A stretch of DNA of 64,000 nt from Ectopseudomonas guguanensis (GTDB lineage: Bacteria; Pseudomonadota; Gammaproteobacteria; Pseudomonadales; Pseudomonadaceae), in NCBI RefSeq assembly GCF_900104265.1, contig NZ_FNJJ01000001.1:446557-510556 (forward strand), read 5' to 3'. Position 1 is the stretch's first letter, and each line of letters opens with the position of its first letter. This document shows positions 9,410-17,816 of the stretch, in pieces. The translations under genes and the position numbers were made by a program. The notes under the pieces are model-generated. The model was given only the letters and a program-made list of their open reading frames with translations. It was not told the origin of the DNA and made no database searches.

Positions 9410-10228
9410 ATGAGTACAGCCATCGAAACCTACAAATCCGGCATCTTCGACCTGACCCACAAGCTCACCGTGGAAAAGCACGGCCATACCGCGCTGATCA
9501 CCATCAACCATCCACCGGCCAACACCTGGGACCGCGACTCGCTGATCGGTCTCAAGCAGGTGGTCGAGCACCTCAACCGTGACGACGAGGTCTACGCCCT
9601 GGTGGTGACCGGCCAGGGGCCGAAGTTCTTCTCCGCCGGCGCCGACCTGAACATGTTCGCCGACGGCGACAAGGCGCGTGCCCGCGAGATGGCCCGGCGC
9701 TTCGGCGAGGCCTTCGAGACCCTGCGCGATTTTCGCGGCGTATCCATCGCCGCGATCAACGGCTACGCCATGGGCGGCGGCCTGGAATGCGCCCTGGCCT
9801 GCGACATCCGCATCGCCGAACGCCAAGCGCAGATGGCCCTGCCGGAAGCGGCCGTGGGCCTGCTGCCCTGCGCCGGCGGCACCCAGGCGCTGCCCTGGCT
9901 GGTGGGTGAGGGCTGGGCCAAGCGCATGATCCTCTGTGGCGAACGCCTCGACGCCGAAACCGCCCTGCGCATCGGCCTGGTCGAACAGGTGGTGGATGCC
10001 GGCGAGGCCCGCGGCACCGCCCTGCTCCTGGCCGCCAAGGTGGCACGGCAGAGCCCGGTGGCGGTGCGCACCATCAAGCCGCTGATCCAGGGCGCGCGCG
10101 AGCGCGGCCCGAACACCTGGCTGGCGGAAGAGCGCGAGCGCTTCGTCGACCTGTTCGACGCCGACGATACCCGCGAGGGTGTCAACGCCTTCCTGGAGAA
10201 ACGCGACCCGCAGTGGCGCAACAAATGA
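9410..10228 (+). CDS. Enoyl-CoA hydratase/isomerase family protein (probable methacrylyl-CoA hydratase)
   Basis: A 272-residue crotonase-fold protein. FFSAGADLNMF and AAINGYAMGGGLECALACDIRIAE-type motifs form the oxyanion hole, and ALPEAAVGLLPCAGGTQ contains the glutamate position used by hydratases. In this operon it would hydrate methacrylyl-CoA to 3-hydroxyisobutyryl-CoA. The about 80-base gap before it contains a hairpin repeat of the GTAGGA...GCTCCTGC type. Substrate is inferred from the neighbours; other short-chain enoyl-CoA esters are possible. Confidence 0.88.
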   Translation: MSTAIETYKSGIFDLTHKLTVEKHGHTALITINHPPANTWDRDSLIGLKQVVEHLNRDDEVYALVVTGQGPKFFSAGADLNMFADGDKARAREMARRFGEAFETLRDFRGVSIAAINGYAMGGGLECALACDIRIAERQAQMALPEAAVGLLPCAGGTQALPWLVGEGWAKRMILCGERLDAETALRIGLVEQVVDAGEARGTALLLAAKVARQSPVAVRTIKPLIQGARERGPNTWLAEERERFVDLFDADDTREGVNAFLEKRDPQWRNK

Positions 10229-10311
10229 GAAGAGCGGCTACAGGCCGCAAGCTGCAGGCCTCAGGCAAGAGCGGCGCATCGCCTGCAGCCTGAAGCCCCA
10301 AAGGTGATCCC

Positions 10312-11415
10312 ATGAATCTGCAATTCGAAGAACGCCCCGCCCTGCATGGCTACCGCATCGGCATCGCCAGCCTGGACGCCGAGAAGAGCCTCAATGCCCT
10401 CTCCCTGCCGATGATCGAGGCGCTCGATGCGCGCCTGAAAGCCTGGGCCGAAGACCCGACCATCGCCTGCGTGATGCTGCGCGGCACCGGCCCGAAAGCC
10501 TTCTGCGCCGGCGGCGACGTGGTACAGCTGGTGCAGCAGTGCCGCGAACACCCCGGCGAGGTGCCGCCGCTGGCGCGGCGCTTCTTCGCCGACGAATACC
10601 GCCTCGACCACCGCATCCACAGCTACCCCAAGCCCTTCATCTGCTGGGCTCACGGCCACGTGCTGGGCGGCGGCATGGGTCTGATGCAGGGCGCCGGCAT
10701 CCGCATCGTCACACCGAGCAGCCGCCTGGGCATGCCGGAAATCAATATCGGCCTGTACCCGGATGTCGGCGGCAGCTGGTTCCTTGCCCGCCTGCCGGGA
10801 CGTCTGGGTCTGTTTCTTGGCCTCACCGCCGCCAGCATCAATGCCCGCGATGCGCTGGACCTGAACCTGGCCGACCGCTTCCTGCGTGACGACCAGCAGG
10901 ACGCCCTGCTCGAAGGCCTGGTGCAACTGAACTGGCGCGAACAAGCCGACCTGCAACTGCACAGCCTGCTGCGCGCACTGGAGAACGAGGCATGCGGCGA
11001 ACTGCCGGCGGCCCAGTGGCTACCGCGCCGCGAACGCATCGACGAGCTGCTTGATGTCGCCGACCTGCCGGCAGCGGTACAGGCCATCAGCGCCCTGCAG
11101 CAGGATGACAACGCCCTGCTGGCCCGCGCCGCCAAGACCCTGGCCCACGGCTGCCCGCTGACCGCGCACCTGGTCTGGCAGCAGATCCGCCGTGCGCGGC
11201 ACCTGTCGCTGGCCGAGGTGTTCCGCATGGAATACGCCATGAGCCTGAACTGCTGCCGCCACCCCGAATTTCCCGAAGGCGTGCGTGCGCGCCTGATCGA
11301 CAAGGATCAGACGCCGCATTGGCATTGGCCGGATGTGGCCACGATTCCCGAGGCGGTGATCGAGGCGCACTTCGCTCCGGCCTGGGACGGTGAGCATCCG
11401 TTGGCGGACCTGTAG
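10312..11415 (+). CDS. 3-hydroxyisobutyryl-CoA hydrolase
   Basis: A 367-residue crotonase-superfamily member of the HIBCH subgroup, about 100 residues longer than hydratases. KAFCAGGDV near residue 62, the glycine-rich GGGMGLMQGAG, and SRLGMPEINIGLYPDVGGS are characteristic of 3-hydroxyisobutyryl-CoA hydrolases. The reaction releases free 3-hydroxyisobutyrate, the substrate of MmsB encoded further downstream. The gap before it is occupied by an imperfect inverted repeat rich in GCTGCAGGC. Cytoplasmic. Confidence 0.92.
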   Translation: MNLQFEERPALHGYRIGIASLDAEKSLNALSLPMIEALDARLKAWAEDPTIACVMLRGTGPKAFCAGGDVVQLVQQCREHPGEVPPLARRFFADEYRLDHRIHSYPKPFICWAHGHVLGGGMGLMQGAGIRIVTPSSRLGMPEINIGLYPDVGGSWFLARLPGRLGLFLGLTAASINARDALDLNLADRFLRDDQQDALLEGLVQLNWREQADLQLHSLLRALENEACGELPAAQWLPRRERIDELLDVADLPAAVQAISALQQDDNALLARAAKTLAHGCPLTAHLVWQQIRRARHLSLAEVFRMEYAMSLNCCRHPEFPEGVRARLIDKDQTPHWHWPDVATIPEAVIEAHFAPAWDGEHPLADL

Positions 11416-11427
11416 GACGTTGCGCCG

Positions 11428-11483
11428 ACTCGGTGCGCACGGCGCACCCTACATATGCCCCGTAGCCCGGATGCAATCCGGGG
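11428..11483. repeat. Intergenic palindromic repeat remnants (GTGCGC and GTAGCCCGG types)
   Basis: GGTGCGCACGGCGCACCCTA is followed by CGTAGCCCGGATGCAATCCG. Each is one arm of a two-armed repeat found in full elsewhere in this window. They fill the gap between the hydrolase and the PEP-mutase-family gene. Confidence 0.8.
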
Positions 11484-11547
11484 CATCGACCACGGAGCGA
11501 ATTCATTCGCGATAGAGCAGGCACGACGCCCTCAGAGGAGCACCAGC

Positions 11548-12384
11548 ATGGACGACAAGCAACTGCAAAAAGCCCTGACCTTCCAGGCCCTGCATCAACG
11601 CGACGAGCTGCTGGTACTGCCCAACCCCTGGGATGCCGGCTCGGCGAAGATACTCGCGGCCCTGGGTTTCGAAGCCCTGGCCACCACCAGCGCCGGCCTG
11701 GCCTTCTCGCTTGGCCGCATCGACGGCGAAGGACTGATCAGTCGCGAGGAAACCCTGGCCAATGCCCGCGCCATCGTCGCTGCCACGCTTCTGCCGGTGG
11801 CGGCCGACCTGGAGAACGGCTTCTCCGACGATCCGCAGGGCTGCGCCGAAACCCTGATCCAGGCCGCCGCCTGCGGCTTGGTGGGCGGCTCCATCGAAGA
11901 TGCCAGCGGCCGTGCGGATGCCCCCATCTACCCGCTGGAACTGGCAGTGGAGCGCATCCGTGCATCGGTGGCTGCGGCGCGCAGCCTGCCCTTCCCCTTC
12001 ACCCTCTGCGCCCGCGCGGAAAACTTCCTGCACGGGCGCGAAGACCTGGCCGACACCCTGCGTCGCCTGGAGGCTTATGCCGAAGCCGGCGCCGATGTGC
12101 TCTACGCCCCCGGCCTGACCACCCGAGCACAGATCGATGCCGTGGTACGCGCAGTGGCACCACGACCGGTCAACGTGCTGCTGGGGCTGTCCAGCAGCGC
12201 GCTGAGCCTGGACGACCTGCGTGAGCTGGGCGTGCGCCGCGTCAGCGTCGGCTCCAGCCTGGCGCGCACGGCCTTGGGCGGCTTCCTGCAGGCCGCGAGT
12301 GCCCTGCGTCAGGGCGATCCCAGCTTCGCCAAGGAGGCGGCGCCCTTCGCCACGATCAACGACCTGTTCAAAGCCGGGCAGTAA
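11548..12384 (+). CDS. Isocitrate lyase / phosphoenolpyruvate mutase family protein
   Basis: A 278-residue TIM-barrel protein of the PEP mutase / 2-methylisocitrate lyase superfamily. NPWDAGSAKIL, ALATTSAGLAFSLGR and the metal-binding ADLENGF and GGSIEDAS stretches support this. Start supported by AGAGGAG seven bases upstream. The members that cleave 2-methylisocitrate have a K-K-C-G-H loop, which I do not see, so it is probably not a methylisocitrate lyase. It sits between the hydrolase and MmsB, so a role in handling a C4 acid or propionyl-CoA-derived product is possible, but the reaction is unknown. Confidence 0.8.
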   Translation: MDDKQLQKALTFQALHQRDELLVLPNPWDAGSAKILAALGFEALATTSAGLAFSLGRIDGEGLISREETLANARAIVAATLLPVAADLENGFSDDPQGCAETLIQAAACGLVGGSIEDASGRADAPIYPLELAVERIRASVAAARSLPFPFTLCARAENFLHGREDLADTLRRLEAYAEAGADVLYAPGLTTRAQIDAVVRAVAPRPVNVLLGLSSSALSLDDLRELGVRRVSVGSSLARTALGGFLQAASALRQGDPSFAKEAAPFATINDLFKAGQ

Positions 12385-12535
12385 CCTGCGCCCGTAGCCC
12401 GGATGCAGTTCGGGTCATGGGCCTGTGGGAGGGGCTTCAGCCGCGACCGGCAGAGCACCGGGAAGCTACACGATTGATGCGTGATTGATTGGCATTGAGC
12501 AGTACCCCAAGAGCAACAAGAAAAGGAGAACCGAC

Positions 12536-13420
12536 ATGACCCAGATCGCCTTTATCGGCCTCGGCCATATGGGCCTGCCCATGGCCCGCAACCTGCTCAA
12601 GGCGGGTTATCCGCTGAAAGTCTTCGACCTGGTGCGCAGCGCCGTCGATACCCTGGCCGGCGAAGGCGCGGTAGCGGCCGAGAGCGCCGCCGATGCCAGC
12701 GATCAGGCACAGGTGGTGATCAGCATGCTGCCGGCCAGCCGCCATGTGGAAGGCCTGTACCTGGGCGAAGAAGGCCTGCTCGCGCGGCTGCCCGCCGGCA
12801 CGCTGGTGATCGAGTGCTCGACCATCGCCCCGGAGTCCGCGCGCAAGGTGCACGCCGCTGCTCGTGAGCGCGGCGTCGCCCTGCTCGATGCGCCGGTGTC
12901 CGGCGGCACGGCTGGCGCTGCCGCCGGCACCCTGACCTTCATGGTCGGCGGCGAGGCCCAGGCGCTGGAGAAAGCCCGGCCGATCCTCACCGCCATGGGC
13001 AGGAACATCTTCCACGCCGGCCCGGACGGCGCCGGCCAGGTGGCCAAGGTGTGCAACAACCAGGTGCTCGCCGTGCAGATGATCGCCACTGCCGAAGCCA
13101 TGGCCCTGGGCGTGGCCAACGGCCTGGAGCCGGCGGTGCTGGCCGAGATCATGCGGCAGAGTTCTGGCGGCAACTGGACGCTGGAGAAATACAACCCCTG
13201 GCCCGGGGTGATGGAAAGCGCCCCGGCGTCCAAGGGTTACAGCGGCGGCTTCATGGCCGAGCTGATGGCCAAGGACCTCGGCCTGGCCCAGGAAACCGCC
13301 AGCCACAGCGGCAACAGCACACCCATGGGCGCCCTGGCGCTGCAGCTGTATCGCCTGCTGCTCAAACAGGGCAAGGGCAAGCAGGATTTTTCGGTGGTGC
13401 AGCAGCTGTTCGTCGAATAG
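12536..13420 (+). CDS. mmsB: 3-hydroxyisobutyrate dehydrogenase
   Basis: A 294-residue NAD-dependent beta-hydroxyacid dehydrogenase that oxidises 3-hydroxyisobutyrate to methylmalonate semialdehyde, the substrate of MmsA. The N-terminal Rossmann motif is FIGLGHMGLPMARNL. The substrate-binding APVSGGTAGA and the catalytic-lysine segment GAGQVAKVCNNQ are intact. Start at MTQIAF is supported by AAAAGGAG. It is the last gene of the catabolic cluster and is followed by the tandem palindromic array. Confidence 0.96.
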   Translation: MTQIAFIGLGHMGLPMARNLLKAGYPLKVFDLVRSAVDTLAGEGAVAAESAADASDQAQVVISMLPASRHVEGLYLGEEGLLARLPAGTLVIECSTIAPESARKVHAAARERGVALLDAPVSGGTAGAAAGTLTFMVGGEAQALEKARPILTAMGRNIFHAGPDGAGQVAKVCNNQVLAVQMIATAEAMALGVANGLEPAVLAEIMRQSSGGNWTLEKYNPWPGVMESAPASKGYSGGFMAELMAKDLGLAQETASHSGNSTPMGALALQLYRLLLKQGKGKQDFSVVQQLFVE

Positions 13421-13433
13421 CGCCTTGGTCGCC

Positions 13434-13770
13434 CATAGGCTGCGCTGCGTGCACCGGGGTGTTTCCGGTAGGGCTGGTGCGCACGGCGCACCCTACGGAA
13501 GCCGCGCCCTCCTCGTAGGGTGCGCTGCGCGCACCGGGGCGTTTCCCGGTAGAGCTGGTGCGCACGGCGCACCCTACGCAGCCGCACTCATCGTAGGGTG
13601 CGCTGCGCGCACCGGGGTGTTCCCGGTAGAGCTGGTGCGCATGGCGCACCCTACGGAGCTGCTCCCGTCGTAGGGTGCGCTACGCGTACCGGGGTGTTTC
13701 CGGTAGGGCTGGTGCGCATGGCGCACCCTACGGAAGCTGCACCCGTCGTAGGGTGCGCTACGCGCACCGA
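13434..13770. repeat. Tandem array of four and a half palindromic units, about 78 bp period
   Basis: Four successive units begin with TAGG(G)TGCGCTGCG and end in GGTGCGCAYGGCGCACCCTA, with a conserved middle CCGGGGTGTTTCCGGTAG; a fifth half unit ends at about 13770. Unit starts fall near 13434, 13513, 13590, 13668 and 13747. Each unit is itself a long inverted repeat, so a transcript would fold into successive hairpins. The apparent reading frames through it on both strands are a by-product of the repeats. This stretch holds no gene. Confidence 0.9.
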
Positions 13771-13782
13771 GGCCATCGGCAT

Positions 13783-14028
13783 TCAGCGCAGCGTCTGCAA
13801 ATGCAAAACACCAAACAGCAGCACCTGCAGGCGCTGCCACCACAACAGCGGCAGGCCCCGCAGGCGCGAGCCGAACAGCAACAGCTCGCCCAGATGCGCC
13901 AGCAGCACCGCCAGGGCGGCCCAGTTGACCCAGCCGCCCAGCGGCGCGGCGAAGGGGTAGAAGAGATTGATCAGCGCCACCAGCCAGAACATGGCCAGGG
14001 CGCCCTTGGCGAAAGACAGCAGGTTCAT
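13783..14028 (-). CDS. Small DUF1145-type membrane protein
   Basis: An 81-residue protein starting MNLLSFAKGALAMFWLVAL, with two or three hydrophobic segments (residues about 8-25, 31-50 and the LLFGVLHL tail). This matches the size and character of the DUF1145 family of inner-membrane proteins of unknown role. The start is chosen for GGAGG seven bases upstream; the longer open frame upstream lacks such a site. It runs toward the repeat array, which begins a few bases after its stop. Confidence 0.75.
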   Translation of the reverse strand: MNLLSFAKGALAMFWLVALINLFYPFAAPLGGWVNWAALAVLLAHLGELLLFGSRLRGLPLLWWQRLQVLLFGVLHLQTLR

Positions 14029-14173
14029 CGTCAGCCTCCGAATGGATGAACCTGAAGTGTGACCGGGCGGTTGGCAGGAAACCGCCCTTCTTTCGGTGGG
14101 AACGCCCTGTAGGAGCCGCGCCCCCGCGGCGAATGGCAAACACAACGCCGATCTTGCCGCTTCGAACCGAGGG

Positions 14174-15961
14174 CTAACGCAGCGTCAGCCCGAACGCCTC
14201 GTCGGCGAAGTCGAAGCAGGCGAGGAAACGGCGAATCTCCAGCAGATTACCCTCGACCTTCACATCGCCCAGCAGCGCGCCCTTGACCAGGCCGCCCTCG
14301 CCGGTCAGCAGGGTTTCCATGAAGCGCTTGTCCATGCTCAGGCGTAGCTCGGTGCCCTCGGGAATGCCCTTGTGCAACTGCGCGACGCCACGGCGGACCT
14401 CCAGCGCCCACTGCTCGTCCACATCGGGAAAGCTGAAGCCCAGGGTCAACTCGAGGTCGCCGGCCTTCTGCGGGTCGATGCGGGTCACCCAGTTCTGCAG
14501 GAAGCTCTGCGGGGTGAAACTGCGCACCATGTCCGGCGAGAGGAAAACCTCGCGCATCTCAACCGAGCGCTGGCGGATGGCATCACCGTCGAGCTTGCCC
14601 TCCAGTTCCATGGCGCTCATCAGATACCAGTTGCGCCAGTTGATGTTCATGCTGGCGTAACCCAGCTTGCGAAAGCTGCGCGCCTTGATCTCGCGCGCCA
14701 GCTTGTCGTCGTGGTCGACGCGGATGGCGTAGCCGGCCAGCTCGGCGGCCCACTGATAGTCGCCCTTCAGATAGGCGTTGCCAGCCTCCAACAACAGCTT
14801 TTCACGACCGCCGGCCAGGGCGATCAGCCGCTCGGCCTGCTGCCGCGGCGGGGTCGGGTCGAGGGCCACCGGGTCGCCCTGGAACCAGCCCAGGTAGCCG
14901 TTGTAGATCTGCCGTACGCTGTGCTTCACCGTGCCGTAGTACTCGCGCAGATAAGGCGTGTAGCCGGCCAGGTGCGGCGGCAGCTTGACCTTCTCCACCA
15001 GCTCGTCCGGGGTCAGGCCCTTGTTCATCCAGCGCACGGTCTGGTCATGGATGTAGGCGATACCGTCGCGGGTCATGCGCAGCACTTCCTCGACCTTGTC
15101 CTGTCCGCTGACCGGGCGACCATGCAGCGGCACCATATGCTCGGCCCGGTAGGCGCGCAGCTTGTCCAGGCTCTCGACCCACTGCACCGGGTCGCGGAAC
15201 CTGGTGCCGCGCAGCGTATGGATGTTCGGCAGGGTCGGCCCCTGATCGACCTCGGCACTGATCAGCACGCGGTTGTCCGGCAGGTACAGGATGATCTCGT
15301 CCGGCGCCTCGCTGGGGACGTGCAGAAACTGCACATCGAGACCGGCGATCCTGGTGTCCAGGCGTTCGCCAAAGGTCACGGTCGGCGCGATGAACGACGA
15401 CGGCTCGGCCTTGGCCAGCGGACCGATACCGGCGTTCATCCCCTCCTGATCGCTGGCCGGCAGGAACGAGCCGAAGCTGTAGGCCGAGCGCACGCCGAGG
15501 ATCGGCCCGACCAGCGCGCCCTGCGCCACCACGTTCTGCAGCAGCGTCTCGTGGGCATAGATATGCACCTCGCCGCGCTCGACCTGCTCGCGGCTGACGA
15601 ACGCCTGCACGCCGTTGATGTGATCCGGGTGGAAGTGGGTGTAGACCACCGCCTTGACCGGCTTGTCGCTGAGCTTGCGGAACTCGGCCATGATCTTGCG
15701 CGACTCGCTGACCGACTCGCCGGTGTCGACGATGATCAGCCCCTCGGGCGCCTCGATCATCACCACGTTGCCCAGCTGCCAGCCGACCGCCGAATGGACG
15801 TTGCCCGCGACGCGGTAGATCTGCTGGGCGAAGTGCCGGGTGTGCGCGGCCAGTTCGGCGTGAATGCTCGGCTCGATACGCTCGGCCGGCAGTTCGGCCT
15901 GTGCGCCCAGGGGCAAGGCAGCGGCCAGCAGCAGGCCGCCAAGGCGAGAGAAGGTGCTCAT
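14174..15961 (-). CDS. Metallo-beta-lactamase-fold alkylsulfatase, exported (SdsA1-like)
   Basis: A 595-residue protein with signal peptide MSTFSRLGGLLLAAALPLGA. The zinc motif THFHPDHINGV is the HxHxDH of the metallo-beta-lactamase fold. Further blocks typical of class III alkylsulfatases follow: HETLLQNVV, PDEIILYLPDNRVLISAE and the LHGRPVSGQD region, then an alkylsulfatase dimerisation segment and a C-terminal SCP2-like domain. Such enzymes hydrolyse alkyl sulfates such as dodecyl sulfate to alcohol and sulfate in the periplasm or outside. It is shorter than P. aeruginosa SdsA1. Divergent from a LysR regulator, as with SdsB1. Exact substrate unknown. Confidence 0.9.
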   Translation of the reverse strand: MSTFSRLGGLLLAAALPLGAQAELPAERIEPSIHAELAAHTRHFAQQIYRVAGNVHSAVGWQLGNVVMIEAPEGLIIVDTGESVSESRKIMAEFRKLSDKPVKAVVYTHFHPDHINGVQAFVSREQVERGEVHIYAHETLLQNVVAQGALVGPILGVRSAYSFGSFLPASDQEGMNAGIGPLAKAEPSSFIAPTVTFGERLDTRIAGLDVQFLHVPSEAPDEIILYLPDNRVLISAEVDQGPTLPNIHTLRGTRFRDPVQWVESLDKLRAYRAEHMVPLHGRPVSGQDKVEEVLRMTRDGIAYIHDQTVRWMNKGLTPDELVEKVKLPPHLAGYTPYLREYYGTVKHSVRQIYNGYLGWFQGDPVALDPTPPRQQAERLIALAGGREKLLLEAGNAYLKGDYQWAAELAGYAIRVDHDDKLAREIKARSFRKLGYASMNINWRNWYLMSAMELEGKLDGDAIRQRSVEMREVFLSPDMVRSFTPQSFLQNWVTRIDPQKAGDLELTLGFSFPDVDEQWALEVRRGVAQLHKGIPEGTELRLSMDKRFMETLLTGEGGLVKGALLGDVKVEGNLLEIRRFLACFDFADEAFGLTLR

Positions 15962-16058
15962 GGCGATAGGACGTCTTGTTGTTGAAGTACTGGCAGGTTG
16001 GCAAAGGCCACCTGATAATTCCAATGCATTCGAATCCAATAACCAATGCATAACGCGC

Positions 16059-16970
16059 ATGAACGACCTACGCCAGCTCCGTCACTTCGTCGCCCTCGCC
16101 GAACAGGGTCACTTCGCCCGCGCTGCCGAGGCCGTGCACCTCAGCCAGCCGGCGTTGAGCCGCAGCATCCAGGCCCTGGAGGCGCAGCTCGGCTGCAGCC
16201 TGGTGGACCGCCATAGCCGCGGCATCAGCCTGACCGCCCACGGCCACCTGGTGCTGGAGCATGCCCGCCGTCTGCTGGCCGGCAGCCTGGCGTTGAGCAA
16301 TGCAGTCAACCAGCTGGGCAATCTCGAGGCAGGCGAGCTGCGCCTCGGCGCCGGCCCCTACCCGGCCGCACGGTTGATACCGCAGGCCCTCGGGCAATTG
16401 CTGCAGCGCTATCCGCGGGTGCAGGTGAAGCTGGACATCGGCAACTGGCTGGAGCTGCGCGACAGCCTGCTGGACTCGGCCATCGAGCTGTTCGTCGCCG
16501 ATATCCGCGAGCTGCAGGGCGATGCGCGGTTGCAGATCGAAGCACTGCGCGTGCATCAGGGCGTGCTGTTCTGCCGCCCGGCGCACCCGTTATTGCAGCG
16601 GCGCGATCTACAACCGCGCGACCTGCTGGACTTTCCCCTGGCCGGCACGCAGTTGCCGCAGGCGGTCGAGCGCAGCCTGGGTCACGCCAGCGGACGCGCG
16701 CAACCCTTGAGCGTGCAGTGCGACAACTTTCTCGTGCTCAAGCGCCTGGTGGCCGACAGCGACGTGCTGAGCATGGCGCCCTGGGACGTGATCGCCGAAG
16801 AGGTCGGAGCCGGCCAACTGAGCCTGTTGCCGCTGGCCCCGGCGAGCCTGCAGCAGCAGTCGGCCTATGGCCTGGTCAGCCGCGCCGGGCACAGCCTATC
16901 GCCAGCGGCGCAGGCCATGGTCGAGGTGATTCGTCGGCTGGATGCAGTGACCCCGCGCGCGGCGGGTTGA
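16059..16970 (+). CDS. LysR-family regulator, probably of the divergent alkylsulfatase gene
   Basis: A 303-residue LysR-type regulator. The N-terminal winged helix-turn-helix is FVALAEQGHFARAAEAVHLS then QPALSRSIQALEAQLG. The remaining residues form the periplasmic-binding-protein-like effector domain. The start at MNDLRQL places it 97 bases from the sulfatase start on the opposite strand. The intergenic stretch holds repeated ATGCAT and a TTCGAA, plausible LysR-binding material, but I cannot define the box. The effector is probably an alkyl sulfate or its alcohol, by analogy with SdsB1. Confidence 0.85.
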   Translation: MNDLRQLRHFVALAEQGHFARAAEAVHLSQPALSRSIQALEAQLGCSLVDRHSRGISLTAHGHLVLEHARRLLAGSLALSNAVNQLGNLEAGELRLGAGPYPAARLIPQALGQLLQRYPRVQVKLDIGNWLELRDSLLDSAIELFVADIRELQGDARLQIEALRVHQGVLFCRPAHPLLQRRDLQPRDLLDFPLAGTQLPQAVERSLGHASGRAQPLSVQCDNFLVLKRLVADSDVLSMAPWDVIAEEVGAGQLSLLPLAPASLQQQSAYGLVSRAGHSLSPAAQAMVEVIRRLDAVTPRAAG

Positions 16971-16973
16971 GCC

Positions 16974-17417
16974 TTACCAGCGGCGCTCGCCACCGCGCTG
17001 CTGGTGGTCGTTGCTGCGTCCGTTGGAAAAACGCAGCTGCGTGCCGCGACCGCTGTCCCAACCGCGCTGCACCTGCCCGCCACGATGTTCCTGCCGACGT
17101 GCGCCGCGCCGATGTTCATGCCGCGGCTGCTCATGGCGCTTGTAGCCATCGCGATAACGATGATCGTGGCCATAGTGATGACGCGGCGGCGGTGCCGGCA
17201 CATGACGCGGCGGCGCCGGGTAGTAATGCTGGCGGCGATCCTCGTAATAGTAATAGCGAGGCGTCACGTAGACAGGTGGCGCATAGTGATCACGGCGGTA
17301 GCCATCGTGGTATCGATAGGCATGGCCGTTGTGATAGCCACGGTCGTAGCCGCCGCCGTAAACGGCGCAGCCGGCGAATGACAGCAGCAAGGCGCAGAGC
17401 AGGATCTTGTAGGGCAT
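16974..17417 (-). CDS. His/Tyr/Arg-rich small lipoprotein, unknown function
   Basis: A 147-residue protein with signal MPYKILLCALLLSFAGC; the lipobox Cys is followed by AVYGGGYDRGYHNG. The mature part is low-complexity, with runs of Tyr and His in the first half (PRYYYYEDRRQHYYP) and basic Arg/His/Gln-rich sequence in the second. The composition could bind metal, but no defined motif shows that. Start supported by AAGGAGG. It is convergent with and three bases from the LysR gene. The high Arg/His content makes some antisense frames look open, and those are not real. Confidence 0.7.
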   Translation of the reverse strand: MPYKILLCALLLSFAGCAVYGGGYDRGYHNGHAYRYHDGYRRDHYAPPVYVTPRYYYYEDRRQHYYPAPPRHVPAPPPRHHYGHDHRYRDGYKRHEQPRHEHRRGARRQEHRGGQVQRGWDSGRGTQLRFSNGRSNDHQQRGGERRW

Positions 17418-17579
17418 GGCGGCCTCCTTGTGACCGCTGGGACGACGCCGACCGATGTCGGCCTCCGGGAGGGTAACCCCTGAGGCATCAGACAACGCCG
17501 GCGGCGACAGGTGCGATCACTTCGTCGGCTGTGACGGGGCATGCAAAAGCGCAGCATGCCCCAGCGCCAACGGCAGGGC

Positions 17580-17595
17580 TGGCACGCCATTCGCT
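17580..17595 (+). promoter_or_regulatory. Sigma-54-type promoter upstream of riboswitch 1
   Basis: TGGCACGCCATTCGCT matches the -24/-12 consensus TGGCACG-N4-TTGCW with one mismatch; the GG and GC are separated by exactly ten bases. It is about 60 bp before the riboswitch core. A 9-bp inverted repeat (GGGGCATGC, 17536-17544 and 17554-17562) lies just upstream and might bind an activator. Confidence 0.75.
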
Positions 17596-17651
17596 TGAAG
17601 CCGCAGCGGAGAGCCGATCCGCGATGCGGATCGCAGGTAGCGAATCGCAAT

Positions 17652-17770
17652 GGCCGACTAGGGTTCCGGCTCGCCAGTGGCGAGTGACTGGTCCGAGAGT
17701 GGGCGACCTCATGCAGCGGCGGGAAGCCGCGGGGTTACACGGCGGGACAAAAGCCCGGGAGAACGCGCAG
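17652..17770 (+). ncRNA. Guanidine-I (ykkC) riboswitch 1
   Basis: The conserved ykkC blocks appear in order: GACTAGGGTTCCGG, ACTGGTCCGAGAG, TTACACGGCGGGACAAAAG and CCCGGGAGAACG. These blocks define the guanidine-I aptamer, which switches on downstream genes when it binds guanidinium. Between the second and third blocks this copy carries an extra GC-rich hairpin (GCAGCGGC...GCCGC) that the other two copies lack. The coding sequence follows after about 50 bases. No clear terminator with a T-run was found, so control of translation is equally possible. Confidence 0.93.
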
Positions 17771-17816
17771 CCAGGCTGCCGGCTTTCCCGCTTTCGTCCA
17801 TGACAAGAGGTTTTCC

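Noticed and set aside
6851..9826. 991-residue minus-strand open frame
   Set aside because: Runs opposite three well-recognised genes; composition is the complement of GC-rich codons, with no recognisable domain.
13434..13770. Possible CRISPR array
   Set aside because: Units are about 78 bp, internally palindromic, and the stretches between them are conserved rather than unique spacers; no cas genes.
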